Program-made: the position numbers and the translations under genes
In this document: positions 14,010-24,300 of the stretch, one piece after another
Position numbering within the stretch: the stretch's first letter is position 1
How the letters are laid out: each line of letters starts with the position of its first letter
Source of the DNA: an uncultured Prevotellaceae bacterium
GTDB lineage: Bacteria; Bacteroidota; Bacteroidia; Bacteroidales; Bacteroidaceae
DNA: 61,728 nt
Direction: 5' to 3'
NCBI GenBank assembly: GCA_946185485.1
Contig: CAMHJQ010000003.1
Span: forward strand, 89,883 to 151,610
Notes under the pieces: generated by a model
The model's input: the letters and a program-made list of their open reading frames with translations, nothing else
Databases searched by the model: none
What the model was told of the DNA's origin: nothing

Positions 14010-15101
14010 TCAAAGTGTTCCTTTGGTGGAGGGAAGCTCATAGTGATAAACATCGCGGCGCAAAGCCATCTTCAGCGAACGGGCCAGGGCCTTGAAGATG
14101 CCCTCAATCTTGTGGTGCTCGTTCTGGCCCTCGGCACGGATGTTGAGGTTCATCTTGGCGGCATCGCTCAGACTCTTGAAGAAGTGCAGGAACATCTCCG
14201 TAGGCATCTCGCCGATGCGTTCGCGGCGGAACTCGGCATCCCATACGAGCCACGGACGGCCGCCGAAGTCGAGTGCTACTGAGCATAGGCAGTCGTCCAT
14301 GGGCAGGCAATAGCCATAGCGCTCGATGCCGCGTTTGTCGCCCAGGGCCTTGAGCAGGCATTCGCCTAAGGCCAGGGCGGTGTCCTCGATGGTGTGGTGC
14401 TCGTCGACGTGCAGGTCACCCTGGCAGCGGACGGTGAGGTCTATCATGCCGTGTTTGCCAATCTGTTCCAGCATGTGGTCGAAGAATCCCAGCCCCGTCT
14501 GGATGTCGCACTTGCCGCGTCCGTCAAGGTCGACCTTCACCAGGATGTCGGTCTCCTTGGTGGTACGACGTACCTCGGCCTTGCGCTCACCGCCGAAGGC
14601 AATGGCGACAGCCCGCTCCCACGACGTCTCGCTGTCGGCGGTTTCCCCGTCAGCGCTGTCAATCTTCAGGAACTTGCACCCGATGTTCTCGGCAAATTTC
14701 CTGTCCGTGTCACGGTCTCCGATGACGTAGCTGGCCTGGGTGTCGTAGTCGGGGTCGTCAATGTATTTCTGTACCATTCCCGTGTTGGGTTTGCGCGTCG
14801 GGGCATTGTCCTCCGGGAAATGGGGGTCGATGAGGATGTCGTCGAATACGACTCCCTCGCCCTTCAGCGTGTCGAGGATGAAGTTGTGGACGGGCCAAAA
14901 GGTGTCCTCGGGGAATGCCGGGGTTCCCAGACCGTCCTGGTTGCTGACCATGACGAACTCGTAGTCCGTATGCTGGCGCAGGAACGCTAAGCTGCTGATG
15001 GCTTTGGGCACGAACTGAAGTTTCTCGAAGGCGTCTATCTGCTCGTCTGCCGGCTCGCGGATGATGGTGCCGTCACGGTCGATGAACAATATCTTTTTCA
15101 T
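14010..15101 (-). CDS. hisB: Bifunctional histidinol-phosphatase / imidazoleglycerol-phosphate dehydratase
   Basis: 363 residues catalysing two steps of histidine synthesis. Residues 1-165 are the HAD-type phosphatase, with the nucleophile motif FIDRDGTI and a later GDRDTDRKF. Residues about 172-363 are the dehydratase, with metal-binding [13 protein letters not shown] and [12 protein letters not shown]. The length fits the fused enzyme. It sits between a membrane-protein gene (11-nt gap upstream) and the receiver/phosphatase gene (44-nt gap downstream), with none of hisG, hisD or hisC beside it. In relatives hisB commonly follows those genes, so its placement here is unusual. Transcription probably comes from the promoter at 16101-16108. 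Confidence 0.95.
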   Translation of the reverse strand: MKKILFIDRDGTIIREPADEQIDAFEKLQFVPKAISSLAFLRQHTDYEFVMVSNQDGLGTPAFPEDTFWPVHNFILDTLKGEGVVFDDILIDPHFPEDNAPTRKPNTGMVQKYIDDPDYDTQASYVIGDRDTDRKFAENIGCKFLKIDSADGETADSETSWERAVAIAFGGERKAEVRRTTKETDILVKVDLDGRGKCDIQTGLGFFDHMLEQIGKHGMIDLTVRCQGDLHVDEHHTIEDTALALGECLLKALGDKRGIERYGYCLPMDDCLCSVALDFGGRPWLVWDAEFRRERIGEMPTEMFLHFFKSLSDAAKMNLNIRAEGQNEHHKIEGIFKALARSLKMALRRDVYHYELPSTKGTL

Positions 15102-15113
15102 TTCTTTATCTTT

Positions 15114-16079
15114 TTACCCTTTTGCCTTTTCCTGTTCTTGTGCCTCAATGGAGCCGTAGACATAGTAGTTGTGCACCAGCGCTACCTGACTGACGTAGAA
15201 GTCGATGAAGCAGCACAGCGTGAAAGATACGAATGTCAGCGGCGTTATGAAGGACGGCATGCCCAGCGGGTCGCCTAACAACAGTCCGGTATGTGCCGTC
15301 TGGTTGGCGAGGTTCAGGATGTGGGCTGGCATCATGACAACGAGGCTTATCAGTTCGATGACGAGGATGCTGACGAAGAATACCAGGAACATCATGCCCC
15401 AGTGGCGCAGTCCCCTGCCATAGTGCTGCGATAGGGTGCGCCAGTATCCGCAGGGCGCCTCCATGAGATACTTCATCAGCACATGCAGCAGGGGCAGGGC
15501 AAAGGCTGCGATCAGTAGTGAGTAGACAACGGTGACAGCCACGACGGTGATGATCCGTCCGTGCAGCAATGCGGGCTGTGTCATGGCGATGGCAGCCATC
15601 ACGGCGCTGATGAGCAACGTGGGCAGCAGGACGACAAGCAGCGTGAGGAATACGCCCTTCAGCGTGCGCCCCATCAGTTTGGGACTGGCTGTCAGCCAGT
15701 GGGGCGGGGTTGTGATGGTGCCCGTCTCGCTGTGCTCCTTCAGCTTGGCCAGGATGGTGGCAGATGCCAGAGCCAGTGTGGCCAATGCCAGCAGCGAGAG
15801 TCCGATGAGAGCCAGCAGGTTGGCACCATACTGCAACAGTGGTTCGATGAAGATACCTTGGTACGCTGTCAGCTGTTGCAGCAGTACCATGGTGAGTTCT
15901 GGAATGCGGATGGCTGCCAGCGTGCCCAGGGCACCACAGACGATAGCATAGAGCAGTGCCATCTGCCAGGAAGCCTTGAACAGACGGCGGAAATTCTCCG
16001 TATAAAGGCGGAATCCTGAGGCCAGCACGCTACGGTAGCTGCGGGCCTTCAAAAGCGCCAAATCTTGTTGTTTTTCCAT
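15114..16079 (-). CDS. Multi-pass membrane protein of unknown function
   Basis: 321 residues from the ATG at 16079 (MEKQQDLALLKARSY). The longer TTG start at 16103 falls inside the predicted -7 box and is rejected. About six hydrophobic helices are visible, in segments such as MALLYAIVCGALGTL, LLALIGLSLLALATLAL, VFLTLLVVLLPTLLISAV and MMFLVFFVSILVIELIS, so it is an inner-membrane protein. No transporter motif or catalytic residues are recognised. The last codons and the following gap are written in a TTTTGCCTTTT-type repeat. It is the first gene of the leftward run that includes hisB and the signalling genes, which may be coincidental. Confidence 0.7.
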   Translation of the reverse strand: MEKQQDLALLKARSYRSVLASGFRLYTENFRRLFKASWQMALLYAIVCGALGTLAAIRIPELTMVLLQQLTAYQGIFIEPLLQYGANLLALIGLSLLALATLALASATILAKLKEHSETGTITTPPHWLTASPKLMGRTLKGVFLTLLVVLLPTLLISAVMAAIAMTQPALLHGRIITVVAVTVVYSLLIAAFALPLLHVLMKYLMEAPCGYWRTLSQHYGRGLRHWGMMFLVFFVSILVIELISLVVMMPAHILNLANQTAHTGLLLGDPLGMPSFITPLTFVSFTLCCFIDFYVSQVALVHNYYVYGSIEAQEQEKAKG

Positions 16080-16100
16080 TCTTTTTATTTTAATACGGTG

Positions 16101-16108
16101 CAAAGATA
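16101..16108 (-). promoter_or_regulatory. Bacteroidota -7 box (TATCTTTG) for the leftward run
   Basis: The minus strand reads TATCTTTG about 21 nt upstream of the ATG at 16079. A matching -33 box was not seen. It is divergent to the box at 16153-16160, with GTTAAACTCTAA repeats between. Confidence 0.55.
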
Positions 16109-16152
16109 CGAAATTTCTTTAAACTCTAAGCGTTAAACTCTAAACTTTTTTG

Positions 16153-16160
16153 TATCTTTG
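16153..16160 (+). promoter_or_regulatory. Bacteroidota -7 box (TATCTTTG) for the Gfo/Idh gene
   Basis: TATCTTTG at 16153-16160, 10 nt before the ATG at 16171. This rules out the longer TTG start at 16150. The -33 region is occupied by a GTTAAACTCTAA direct repeat (about 16119-16147). Confidence 0.6.
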
Positions 16161-16170
16161 CACGCGAAAT

Positions 16171-17154
16171 ATGAAAATTATCCAGTGGGGCTTCATCGGA
16201 TGCGGTGAGGTGACAGAGAAAAAAAGCGGTCCGGCATTCTCGGAAGTGGACGGGTCGTGCGTGGTGGCTGTAATGAGTCGCGACGAGAAGAAGGCACGCA
16301 GCTATGCTGAGCGTCATGGGGTGCCACGCTTCTATACCGATGCCCAGGAACTGATAGACGACCCAGATGTGAATGCCGTCTACATCGCCACGCCGCCGTC
16401 GAGTCATGCCACGTTTGCCATCATGGCGATGAAGGCCGGCAAACCGGTCTATGTGGAGAAGCCGCTGGCAGCATCCTACGAGGACTGCGCCCGCATCAAC
16501 CGCATCTCGGAACAGACGGGAGTGCCGTGCTTTGTGGCCTACTACCGGCGTTACCTGCCTTACTTTGAAAAGGTGAAGGAGATTGTCGACCGCGGCGTCA
16601 TCGGAAAGGTTGTCAACGTACAGGTACGTTTCGCCGTGCCGCCTCGGGAACTGGACTATAGCAAGGGCGACCAGTTGCCATGGCGCCTGCAGCCCGACAT
16701 TGCGGGCGGCGGCTATTTTTACGACCTGGCTCCCCACCAGCTTGACTTTTTGCAACACATCTTCGGTGTCATCATCGAGGCCCGTGGCATCTGCGCCAAC
16801 AGGGGCGGACTCTATGAGGCCGAGGATTCTGTCAGCGCCTGCTTTGAGTTTGAGAACGGACTGCCGGGCTCTGGTTCGTGGTGCTTTGTTGCCCATGAGT
16901 CTGCCCGCGAGGACCGCATCGACCTGATAGGTGATCGCGGCTCTGTGTCGTTCTCTGTTTTCGACTACCAGCCCATCCGACTGCATACCCTATATGGTGA
17001 AGAGAGCTTTGCCGTGCCCAATCCGCCTCACGTGCAGGCACCGCTCATCAAGAATGTGATAGAACACCTGCAGGGCATCGACGTCTGCCAGTGTACCAGT
17101 GTATCTGCTACGCCCGTCAACTGGGCGCTGGATCGTATCTTAGGAAAATTCTGA
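16171..17154 (+). CDS. Gfo/Idh/MocA-family NAD(P)-dependent oxidoreductase
   Basis: 327 residues. An N-terminal Rossmann fold with WGFIGCGEVTEKK, the conserved EKPLA lysine motif near residue 95, and a C-terminal alpha/beta domain with GGGYFYDLAPHQLDFL, whose DxxxHQ segment is typical of the catalytic region. Such enzymes oxidise or reduce sugars or sugar-like alcohols; the substrate cannot be told. The ATG at 16171 is used because a -7 box lies directly upstream. The DUF4421 gene starts 4 nt after the stop, so the two are co-transcribed. Confidence 0.88.
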   Translation: MKIIQWGFIGCGEVTEKKSGPAFSEVDGSCVVAVMSRDEKKARSYAERHGVPRFYTDAQELIDDPDVNAVYIATPPSSHATFAIMAMKAGKPVYVEKPLAASYEDCARINRISEQTGVPCFVAYYRRYLPYFEKVKEIVDRGVIGKVVNVQVRFAVPPRELDYSKGDQLPWRLQPDIAGGGYFYDLAPHQLDFLQHIFGVIIEARGICANRGGLYEAEDSVSACFEFENGLPGSGSWCFVAHESAREDRIDLIGDRGSVSFSVFDYQPIRLHTLYGEESFAVPNPPHVQAPLIKNVIEHLQGIDVCQCTSVSATPVNWALDRILGKF

Positions 17155-17158
17155 ACTG

Positions 17159-18250
17159 ATGCGCAGCAGATGGGTCGTGATATTGTTGATGATGAGTCTG
17201 ACGGCATGGGCCGCTGACAGCTTGCAGACGGTACAGCCTGACAGCGAAGAAGGATGGCTGCGACGCACCTTCCGTATCTTTAGCAAGATAGATACCGCCT
17301 ACGTCGAGCCGCAGCACTATAACTGGGCCGTGATGCTGCAGTCTATCAACACCTATGACTACTACCGGCTGGGTACGACGGGTGACAGCCGACAGTCCAT
17401 TTTGCTGGCACCCACCATCGGTGTCAGGATGGGCCCCTACTTCGGATGGCGGTGGGTGTTCTTGGGTTATACCTTCGACCTGCGCAACTTCAACCTGTTC
17501 AGCGGAACGCGTAAACTGGAGATTGACGCCAGCATCTATAGTGCACAGATCGGTGCCGACGTGTTTTACCGCCGTTCCGTCGACGACTACAAGATACGCC
17601 GTGCCAGTCTGGGACGTGGCATCGACACGGAACCGCTGGAGGGACTGTCGTTCGACGGACTCAGCGCCAGCATCACCGGGTTCAACCTCTACTACATCTT
17701 CAACCACAAACGCTTCTCCTATCCGGCGGCCTTTGCCCAGAGCACGCGACAGAAGATCAGCTGTGGTTCATGGATGGCTGGTATCGGATATACGCACCAT
17801 AGCGTGACCTTCGACTATGCCAAGATGGAGTCGGTCATCAGACAGCGACTGGGCGAGAAAGTGAAACTGGATAGCAGCCTGATGTTCAACAGCGTCAAAT
17901 ACCGCGACATCAGCGCCTCCGTGGGCTATGCCTACAACTGGGTGTTTGCCCGCAACTTCCTGCTATGCTCCAGTCTGGCACTGGCACTGGGCTACAAGTC
18001 ATCGACTGGTGAGACTGCGACGGAACAGGACCAGGGCTTCGACTTTGGCAACTTCAACGTTGACGGCATTGGACGCCTGGCTGTGGTATGGAACAACGAC
18101 CGGTGGTATGCCGGTACCTCGGCAGTGGTCCGCGCCTACAACTATCGCAAGTCGCGCTTTGCTGCCAACAACATCTTCGGCGACCTGTGTATCTATGTGG
18201 GATTAAACTTCGGTGCTCGAAAAGCGTATAAGAAAGTGAAAGATGATTAA
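17159..18250 (+). CDS. DUF4421 family outer-membrane-type protein
   Basis: 363 residues. A signal peptide (MRSRWVVILLMMSLTAWA) precedes a beta-rich body with many alternating aromatic strands (FGWRWVFLGYTFDLRNF, ISASVGYAYNWVFARN, and FGDLCIYVGLNFGARKAYK at the end), the look of a DUF4421 beta-barrel protein. No enzymatic motif is visible. It starts 4 nt after the oxidoreductase, and its stop is separated from the preferred start of the DUF1460 gene by 31 nt. The function is unknown; the location is probably the outer membrane. Confidence 0.8.
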   Translation: MRSRWVVILLMMSLTAWAADSLQTVQPDSEEGWLRRTFRIFSKIDTAYVEPQHYNWAVMLQSINTYDYYRLGTTGDSRQSILLAPTIGVRMGPYFGWRWVFLGYTFDLRNFNLFSGTRKLEIDASIYSAQIGADVFYRRSVDDYKIRRASLGRGIDTEPLEGLSFDGLSASITGFNLYYIFNHKRFSYPAAFAQSTRQKISCGSWMAGIGYTHHSVTFDYAKMESVIRQRLGEKVKLDSSLMFNSVKYRDISASVGYAYNWVFARNFLLCSSLALALGYKSSTGETATEQDQGFDFGNFNVDGIGRLAVVWNNDRWYAGTSAVVRAYNYRKSRFAANNIFGDLCIYVGLNFGARKAYKKVKDD

Positions 18251-18281
18251 GGGAAAAATGAAGATATTGAAGAATAGAACG

Positions 18282-19154
18282 ATGCATGACTGCAATTATA
18301 ATAAGGTGAAGGTCGGGCTGAAAGGCTTTTTGCTTTTCTGCCTTTTGATCCTTTTGCCTTCGACGGCTTCGGCCCAGGTGACCTACGAACGCGCTGACAG
18401 CATCACCATCTGCAAGCTGTTGCAGAAGGTGCACCGGCAGAGCCCCGTACTCTCGATAGCACGCGAGTTCCTGGGCGTTCCATACATCGCACATACGCTG
18501 GAAGTGAACGACCGCGAACAACTGGTGGTGAACACCCGCCAGCTGGACTGCACCACGCTGGTGGAAACGGTGACGGCACTGAAGATCTGTGCTCAGCAGG
18601 GACGCAAGACCTTTGCCGACTACGTGAACACACTCCGCAACCTGCGCTACCGACAGGGCATCATCGACGGCTACCCCTCGCGGCTGCACTATTTCTCTGA
18701 CTGGATACTCGACAAGGTGCGCATGAAAATGGTCACCGACATACAGTCGCCCAATCCGCCGTTCACCGCCCTGCAGCATATCGCCGTCAGCTATATGAGC
18801 ACCCATCCCAATGCCTATCAGGCGCTGAAGGCGCATCCCGAACTGGTGCCCGCCATCCGCCAGCAGGAAGAGGCGCTGACAGGTCGTACGGCACGCTATA
18901 TCCCCAAGGAGGACATCCGCAATACCACCCTGCTGCGCAAGACCGTCAAGGATGGCGACATCATTGCCATCACCTGCAACAAAGAAGGCCTCGACATTGC
19001 CCACCTGGGCTTTGCCGTATGGCGTGGTGACGGACTGCATCTGCTCAACGCCTCGCAGATTCATGGCAAGGTCGTCGAGGAACCCATGACGCTGCGCTAC
19101 TATCTGTCGAAGCACAAGACCTTCACCGGCATCCGCATCATCAGGATCAAATGA
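18282..19154 (+). CDS. DUF1460 family amidase-like secreted protein
   Basis: 290 residues from the ATG at 18282. Earlier in-frame ATGs at 18243 and 18258 exist, but 18282 gives the same signal-peptide cassette as the TonB receptor and the propeller sensor (M-x4-YNKVKV...TASAQ). DUF1460 proteins adopt an NlpC/P60-like fold. The likely catalytic Cys is in RQLDCTTLVETV and the His in LDIAHLGFAV, with a downstream HLLNAS segment. Members are thought to act on cell-wall muropeptides (N-acetylmuramoyl-L-alanine amidase or similar). The signal peptide sends it to the periplasm. Confidence 0.82.
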   Translation: MHDCNYNKVKVGLKGFLLFCLLILLPSTASAQVTYERADSITICKLLQKVHRQSPVLSIAREFLGVPYIAHTLEVNDREQLVVNTRQLDCTTLVETVTALKICAQQGRKTFADYVNTLRNLRYRQGIIDGYPSRLHYFSDWILDKVRMKMVTDIQSPNPPFTALQHIAVSYMSTHPNAYQALKAHPELVPAIRQQEEALTGRTARYIPKEDIRNTTLLRKTVKDGDIIAITCNKEGLDIAHLGFAVWRGDGLHLLNASQIHGKVVEEPMTLRYYLSKHKTFTGIRIIRIK

Positions 19155-19167
19155 CGTCGTCACGAGA

Positions 19168-19217
19168 CATCGAAGCATCGAAACATCGAAATGTCGAAAC
19201 ATCGAATCATCGAAATA
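19168..19217. repeat. CATCGAAA-type short tandem repeat
   Basis: Six or so degenerate copies of (A)CATCGAA in the 100-nt gap between the DUF1460 and YkvA genes. No gene lies here. Confidence 0.7.
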
Positions 19218-19254
19218 ACAACAAGAAAAAACGAAATTAATAAAACAATAAACA

Positions 19255-19644
19255 ATGGAATTACCTGACTTCATGAATTATAGCAACAAATTCTCGAAGC
19301 GAGACTTTGTTGAGAAGATTGCCCGCATTGCCAAGGGGGCTGGTGCAAAACTCGTCTATGCAGCCTTGATTCTCTACTATACGTTGCAGAGCGACAAGGT
19401 TAGTGCCACCAACAAGGCCATGATTATCGGTGCATTGGGTTACCTGATCAGTCCGCTGGACGTGGTGCCCGATGCCATCCCCATTGCCGGACTCGCCGAT
19501 GACTTGGGCGTGCTCGTCTTCGTGCTTAAGAAGGTATGGACGGATATCGACCCCGACATTCAGGTGAAGGCCCGCGAGCGTCTGTCCAAGTGGTTTGACG
19601 AGGACGAGATAGAAGAAATCAACGACCTCTTCAAGGGCGAATGA
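19255..19644 (+). CDS. YkvA family (DUF1232) protein
   Basis: 129 residues. The DUF1232 core is clear around residues 57-85: GALGYLISPLDVVPDAIPI followed by GLADDLGVLVFVLKKV, a short membrane-associated helical hairpin with conserved Pro and Asp residues. A charged C-terminus follows. The function of the family is not established. Its stop overlaps the start of the next gene (ATGA), so the two are translationally coupled. Confidence 0.85.
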   Translation: MELPDFMNYSNKFSKRDFVEKIARIAKGAGAKLVYAALILYYTLQSDKVSATNKAMIIGALGYLISPLDVVPDAIPIAGLADDLGVLVFVLKKVWTDIDPDIQVKARERLSKWFDEDEIEEINDLFKGE

Positions 19645-21308
19645 TACAGGAATATCAGATTCGGGTGCAGCCCCATGTGGCAGCCAACGAACAGGCGTTG
19701 CGCAACTACTTAGCCGACGAGTACGGCTTCGATGTGCGCACGCTGACGTCGCTACGCATTCTGCGTCGTAGCATCGACGCCCGCCAGCGTACCATCTTCG
19801 TTAACCTGAAGGTGCGTTGCTACATCAACGAGCAACCCGCCGAGGACGAATACGTGGTGACGCACTATCCCGACGTTTCCGAGGCTCCACAGGTCATCGT
19901 CGTCGGTGCCGGTCCGGGGGGCTTGTTTGCTGCCCTGCGACTGATAGAGCTGGGTCTGCGCCCCATTGTGCTGGAGCGTGGTAAGGACGTCCACGAACGC
20001 AAAAAGGACTTGGCACAGATAGCGAAGACGCAGCAGGTGGATGCCGAGAGCAACTACTGTTTCGGCGAGGGTGGGGCAGGAGCCTACTCCGATGGTAAGC
20101 TGTATACGCGCAGCAAGAAGCGCGGCTCCATAGAGAAAATCCTGAACGTCTTCTGCCAGCATGGTGCCTCGACGAACATCCTTGCCGACGCCCATCCCCA
20201 TATCGGTACCGACAAGCTGCCCCGCGTCATTGAGAACATGCGCAACACCATCCTCCGCTGTGGAGGCGAGGTCCACTTCCAGACCAAGATGACACGGTTA
20301 ATCATTGACCATTCGCCTTCGGCCATTAACCATTTACCATTTACCATTGACCATTGTGGAGGTGGAATGGTGGTGGGTGTCGAGGCCGTAAAAATGGTCA
20401 ATGGTCAATGTTCAATGGTCAATGAATACCGCGGTCCCGTCATCCTGGCTACGGGGCACTCTGCCCGTGATGTCTACCGCTATCTGGCGGATGCCAAGAT
20501 TGAAATCGAAGCCAAGGGCATCGCCGTCGGCGTGCGCCTGGAGCACCCCTCGGCACTCATCGACCAGATACAGTACCACTCCAAGCAAGGGCGCGGAAAA
20601 TACCTGCCTGCCGCCGAATACTCCTTTGTGACGCAGGTCGAAGGGCGCGGTGTCTATTCGTTCTGTATGTGTCCCGGCGGCTTTGTCATCCCTGCTGCCA
20701 CCGACCAGGAGCAGATTGTCGTCAACGGCATGAGCCCCTCGAATCGTGGCGGCCAGTGGTCCAATTCGGGCATGGTGGTCGAGATTCGCCCGGAAGACAT
20801 CAACGACCAGGACTATCCGAGCACCACTCACCCCTCATCCCACATCTCCCCAGCACTGAAGGTGCTTGCCCTGCAGGAACAGATAGAGCGTGACTGCTGG
20901 CAGCAGGGCAACCGCAAGCAGACGGCTCCTGCCCAGCGCATGGCAGACTTCGTCAACGGACGGCTGAGCTACGACCTGCCCCGTTCGTCCTATGCCCCCG
21001 GCCTGCTGTCTTCGCCGCTGCACTTCTGGCTGCCCAAACCCATCAGCCACCGTCTGCAGGAGGGTTTTAAGGCATTTGGTCGCCAGTGTCATGGTTTCTT
21101 AACCAACGAGGCGGTGATGATTGGTGTCGAGACGCGTACCAGCAGTCCTGTGCGCATCGTCCGCGATGCCGACACGCTGATGCATGTCCGCATACAGGGA
21201 CTGTTCCCATGTGGCGAGGGTGCAGGCTATGCCGGTGGCATTGTCTCCGCAGGTGTTGATGGTGAGCGTTGCGCCGACATGTGCGCCCAATGGCTCCAGG
21301 AGCAGTAA
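19641..21308 (+). CDS. FAD-dependent oxidoreductase-like protein with repeat-encoded insert
   Basis: 555 residues. Residues 1-85 are a small N-terminal domain, and the dinucleotide-binding motif VVGAGPGGLFAALRL begins near residue 90. ERGKDVHERKKD, NYCFGEGGAGAYSDGKL, GPVILATGHSARDVYR and the final FPCGEGAGYAGGIVSA are typical of this conserved FAD-dependent family, whose reaction is unknown. Residues about 218-263 contain two patches (HSPSAINHLPFTIDH and KMVNGQCSMVNE) written by CAATGGT-type micro-repeats in opposite orientation; these look inserted into a variable loop without breaking the frame. The gene converges on tamB with only 11 nt between stops. Confidence 0.85.
   Translation: MIQEYQIRVQPHVAANEQALRNYLADEYGFDVRTLTSLRILRRSIDARQRTIFVNLKVRCYINEQPAEDEYVVTHYPDVSEAPQVIVVGAGPGGLFAALRLIELGLRPIVLERGKDVHERKKDLAQIAKTQQVDAESNYCFGEGGAGAYSDGKLYTRSKKRGSIEKILNVFCQHGASTNILADAHPHIGTDKLPRVIENMRNTILRCGGEVHFQTKMTRLIIDHSPSAINHLPFTIDHCGGGMVVGVEAVKMVNGQCSMVNEYRGPVILATGHSARDVYRYLADAKIEIEAKGIAVGVRLEHPSALIDQIQYHSKQGRGKYLPAAEYSFVTQVEGRGVYSFCMCPGGFVIPAATDQEQIVVNGMSPSNRGGQWSNSGMVVEIRPEDINDQDYPSTTHPSSHISPALKVLALQEQIERDCWQQGNRKQTAPAQRMADFVNGRLSYDLPRSSYAPGLLSSPLHFWLPKPISHRLQEGFKAFGRQCHGFLTNEAVMIGVETRTSSPVRIVRDADTLMHVRIQGLFPCGEGAGYAGGIVSAGVDGERCADMCAQWLQEQ
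20292..20425. repeat. Inverted pair of CAATGGT micro-repeats inside a coding gene
   Basis: The left block (about 20301-20356) is rich in CCATT and ATTGACC; the right block (20391-20425) is AATGGTCAATGG-type. A perfect 13-bp pairing, ACCATTGACCATT (20343-20355) with 20393-20405, encloses 37 nt. The whole unit is in frame in the FAD-dependent protein gene. Confidence 0.75.
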
Positions 21309-21319
21309 GCCAAAAGCAC

Positions 21320-24300
21320 TTACTTTTCTTTGTTTTTCTTTTTTCGGTTGGTGCTGAAGAGGTCGCGCCAGCCGTTGAAGTCCTTTTTCATGATGAGGCC
21401 GATGCCCTGGGTGTTGAGCGACGACTTGGTGAAATAGCGGTCGTTGGTCTGGTTGTAGACCTTCAGGGCGAGGTTGCCGCTGGGGTACAGCAGGTATCGT
21501 ACGTCGAAGTCGCCGATGAACGAGGGGTTGGCGGTGGTGGCGTTGTCGCGGTAGCCGAACTGTCCGTTGATGAGCAGTCGGTTGTTGAGCAGTCGCCCGT
21601 TGATGATGCCCTCGTATTCGGCATTGTTCCAGCCTTCGTCACCCGTTGATATGTTGGCGCCGAAGTTCCAGTTGTTGCTCTTGATGACCTGCGACAGCAT
21701 GGAGTTGAGCTGTCCGCTGAGCGTTCCCGACAGCAGGCTCTGCATGGCCAGCGACGTGCTGCTCTGCTGTTCGCTCTGGTCAGCATTGTTGGAGCCCTGC
21801 GGATAGAAGCGTCCCACGGCCAGCAGGTAGATGACCTGTTGCTTCATCTCCTCCTGTCCGTTGATGAGCGAGCGCACCATCTGCTTCTCGTCGCTGTTGA
21901 CGTTGAGCATGTCCAGGTCGAAGTCGACAATCGGGGCCTTGGGCTGGCCGGTGATGTTCATCAGACAATTGACGCGGATGCTGTTCGAGAACGACCTTCC
22001 GACGTTCAGCTCACTGAGCGACACGCCGCTGACGATATGCTGTGCCTGCAGGTTCAGGCTGGCATCATAGGGGTCGCCGCTGAAGACGATGGATCCGCCC
22101 TCGCTAAAGGTGAAGTTCTTCTTGATGATGTTCTGGATGGTCACCTCGTAGGTGCCGTTGTCCACCTCGTAGTTGCCGAACATGGTGAAGCTGCCCTTGT
22201 TGTAGTAGTTGGCCTGCAGGTCGCCATGTCCGTGCAGGGTGATGTAGTCGTTGGTGGTGGCATCCATGAGTATCTTCAGTGTCGACTCCGCCGTCGTGGC
22301 TACCTTCAGGCGCAGGTTGATGTCGGAGCGGTAGTTGGGCGATGTACGCTGGACATTGGATGATGACTGCTGGGCGGCGTTGCCCCACTGGATGAACTCC
22401 TGGTTGGTGATGGTTTCGGGCGTGGCGGCATTGACCACGATGAAGGAGTTGTTGACGGGTGTCACGTCGGCCTCTATCAGCACGCCTTCGTCGCGTCCGT
22501 GGATGGCGGCAGTGCCCTGTACGAAGGCAGTGCCATAGAATATCTCGCTGCCGAAGTCGGGGAAGTCGTAGGCCAGCAGCCTGTCAGCTGCGACGTAGAT
22601 GTCGTAGGTCAGGTTGGTGAGTTCCTGGTGGTGGATGCCGCCCGTCAAGACGCCCCTGTTGTCATGGATGTCGTAGACGGGACAGTTGGCAAAGATGATT
22701 TCGTTGGGCACCATGCGCAGCGTGTCGTTGCGCATCTCATAGGTACAGCCTAACGTCGTGACGTGTGCCCGCCCGTTGAGCACCAGTTCGCCTGTGAGGT
22801 TGATGGCGTCCAGCGGACCGATGAGTCGCACGGCACCGTTGCCATGGCCGTCGATATGGCTGATGAACGAGCTGGTGAACGACTGTGCGAAGTCGAGGTA
22901 GGTACCCTCTGCGCGGATGCCCAGGTCGATGCTTCCCGGTCCTGGCCCTGGTGCCACGAAGCCGTCGATGTAGGTCTTGGCGTCAGGTCCGTCGTCGGCG
23001 ATGGCATGGATGTCTATCTGTTCCTTCTCCTTGTTCCAGTCCACGTTGGCGTGCAGGGTACCCATGCGGCCGTCCTGGAACTTGAACTGCTCGACGGTCA
23101 GCTTGCCGCTGGCCTGCAGTTCGCCAAAGAGTCCCCTCAGACACCCCTCGCCCGTAGCCAGTCCGCTGAAGTCGACGGCATGGAAGTTGACGAGGTCGAG
23201 GATGTAGGCTATCTCCACACCGCGCATGCTGACCTTCAGCGAGTCGTTGGCATCAGCCGATGCGATGCCGTTGAGTCGCAGGTGCTGGTCATCGTTACGA
23301 ATGTTGAAGTTATTGATTTCCAATCTGTTGTCGCTATAGCGGATGTGACTGGGCAGGATGTCCCATTCCGTCTCCTTCATGGTCAGTTTCGAGGGACTGA
23401 AGGTGACGGTGACTATCTCCTTGCCGTCGAGCAGCGTGTCGAACTCAGCCATGGCGGTAATCTTTCCGTATAGCGGGTCGCCAGTATGGTTGTTCCACGT
23501 CAGCGAGTTGGTCAGCTGGTTGTTGTGGGCACTGCCCTGCAACTGCAGCTCGAAGAAGTCGTCGTCGTCAGTGAACTTGTTGGTGGTGACGTTATAGACG
23601 AGGGTACCCATGGGCGACAGCACGTTGAGGTGGGTGTGCTCGTAGAGGCTGCCATCCCAGCGGAACTGCGGGATGTCGCACTCCACGTCCAGCTGGTGTA
23701 TCTTGTCGTTGACAGTACCTGTCAGCGTCAACGGCTCGCCCAGCTCCAAGGGGATGTCGAGCAGTTTCTGCAACCAGTCCGACTTGGTGACGGTGGCCTT
23801 GATGGCAAAGTTGTTGTCGACGTTCGGGTTCACCTTGGGCAGCCCTGGCAGGGTAGGCAGTTTGGCGGCTATGAGGTTGGTGATGCTCTGCGGCAGCGTC
23901 TCCAGGTTGAAGTTGCCCGTGATGCTGGCCTCTGCGAAGTCGCTGTTGAGTATCAGCCAGTGGATGTTCTCGTTGACGTCCGATGCGATATAGAGCTTGT
24001 CCAGGTGGTATTCGTTGTCAGGCGCTGTCATGTTGAAGTCGCTGAGGGTCACTGCCCCGATGGCGTCGCGCAGGCTGGAGGCCTGCACGTCGGCCTCGAC
24101 GTGGGTGGAGAAGCGTGTGTTGGCCCATTTGTCCGTCAGCCGCATGGCATGGGGCGAGAAGTTGTCGATGCTGGCAGTGAGCTTGACGTTCTGTTGCTGG
24201 CCCTGTTTCTGGGCAAAGCCGTCGATGCTCAGTTTCAGGTTGGGGTCGTCGATGTCCAGCTTGCCCTTGATGCCGTTGGCCTGGTAGCTGCCGTCGATGT

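Noticed and set aside
18054..19274. 406-codon minus-strand frame across DUF4421 and DUF1460 genes
   Set aside because: Covers two real genes and their repeat gap; composition is shadow-like and no motif is seen.
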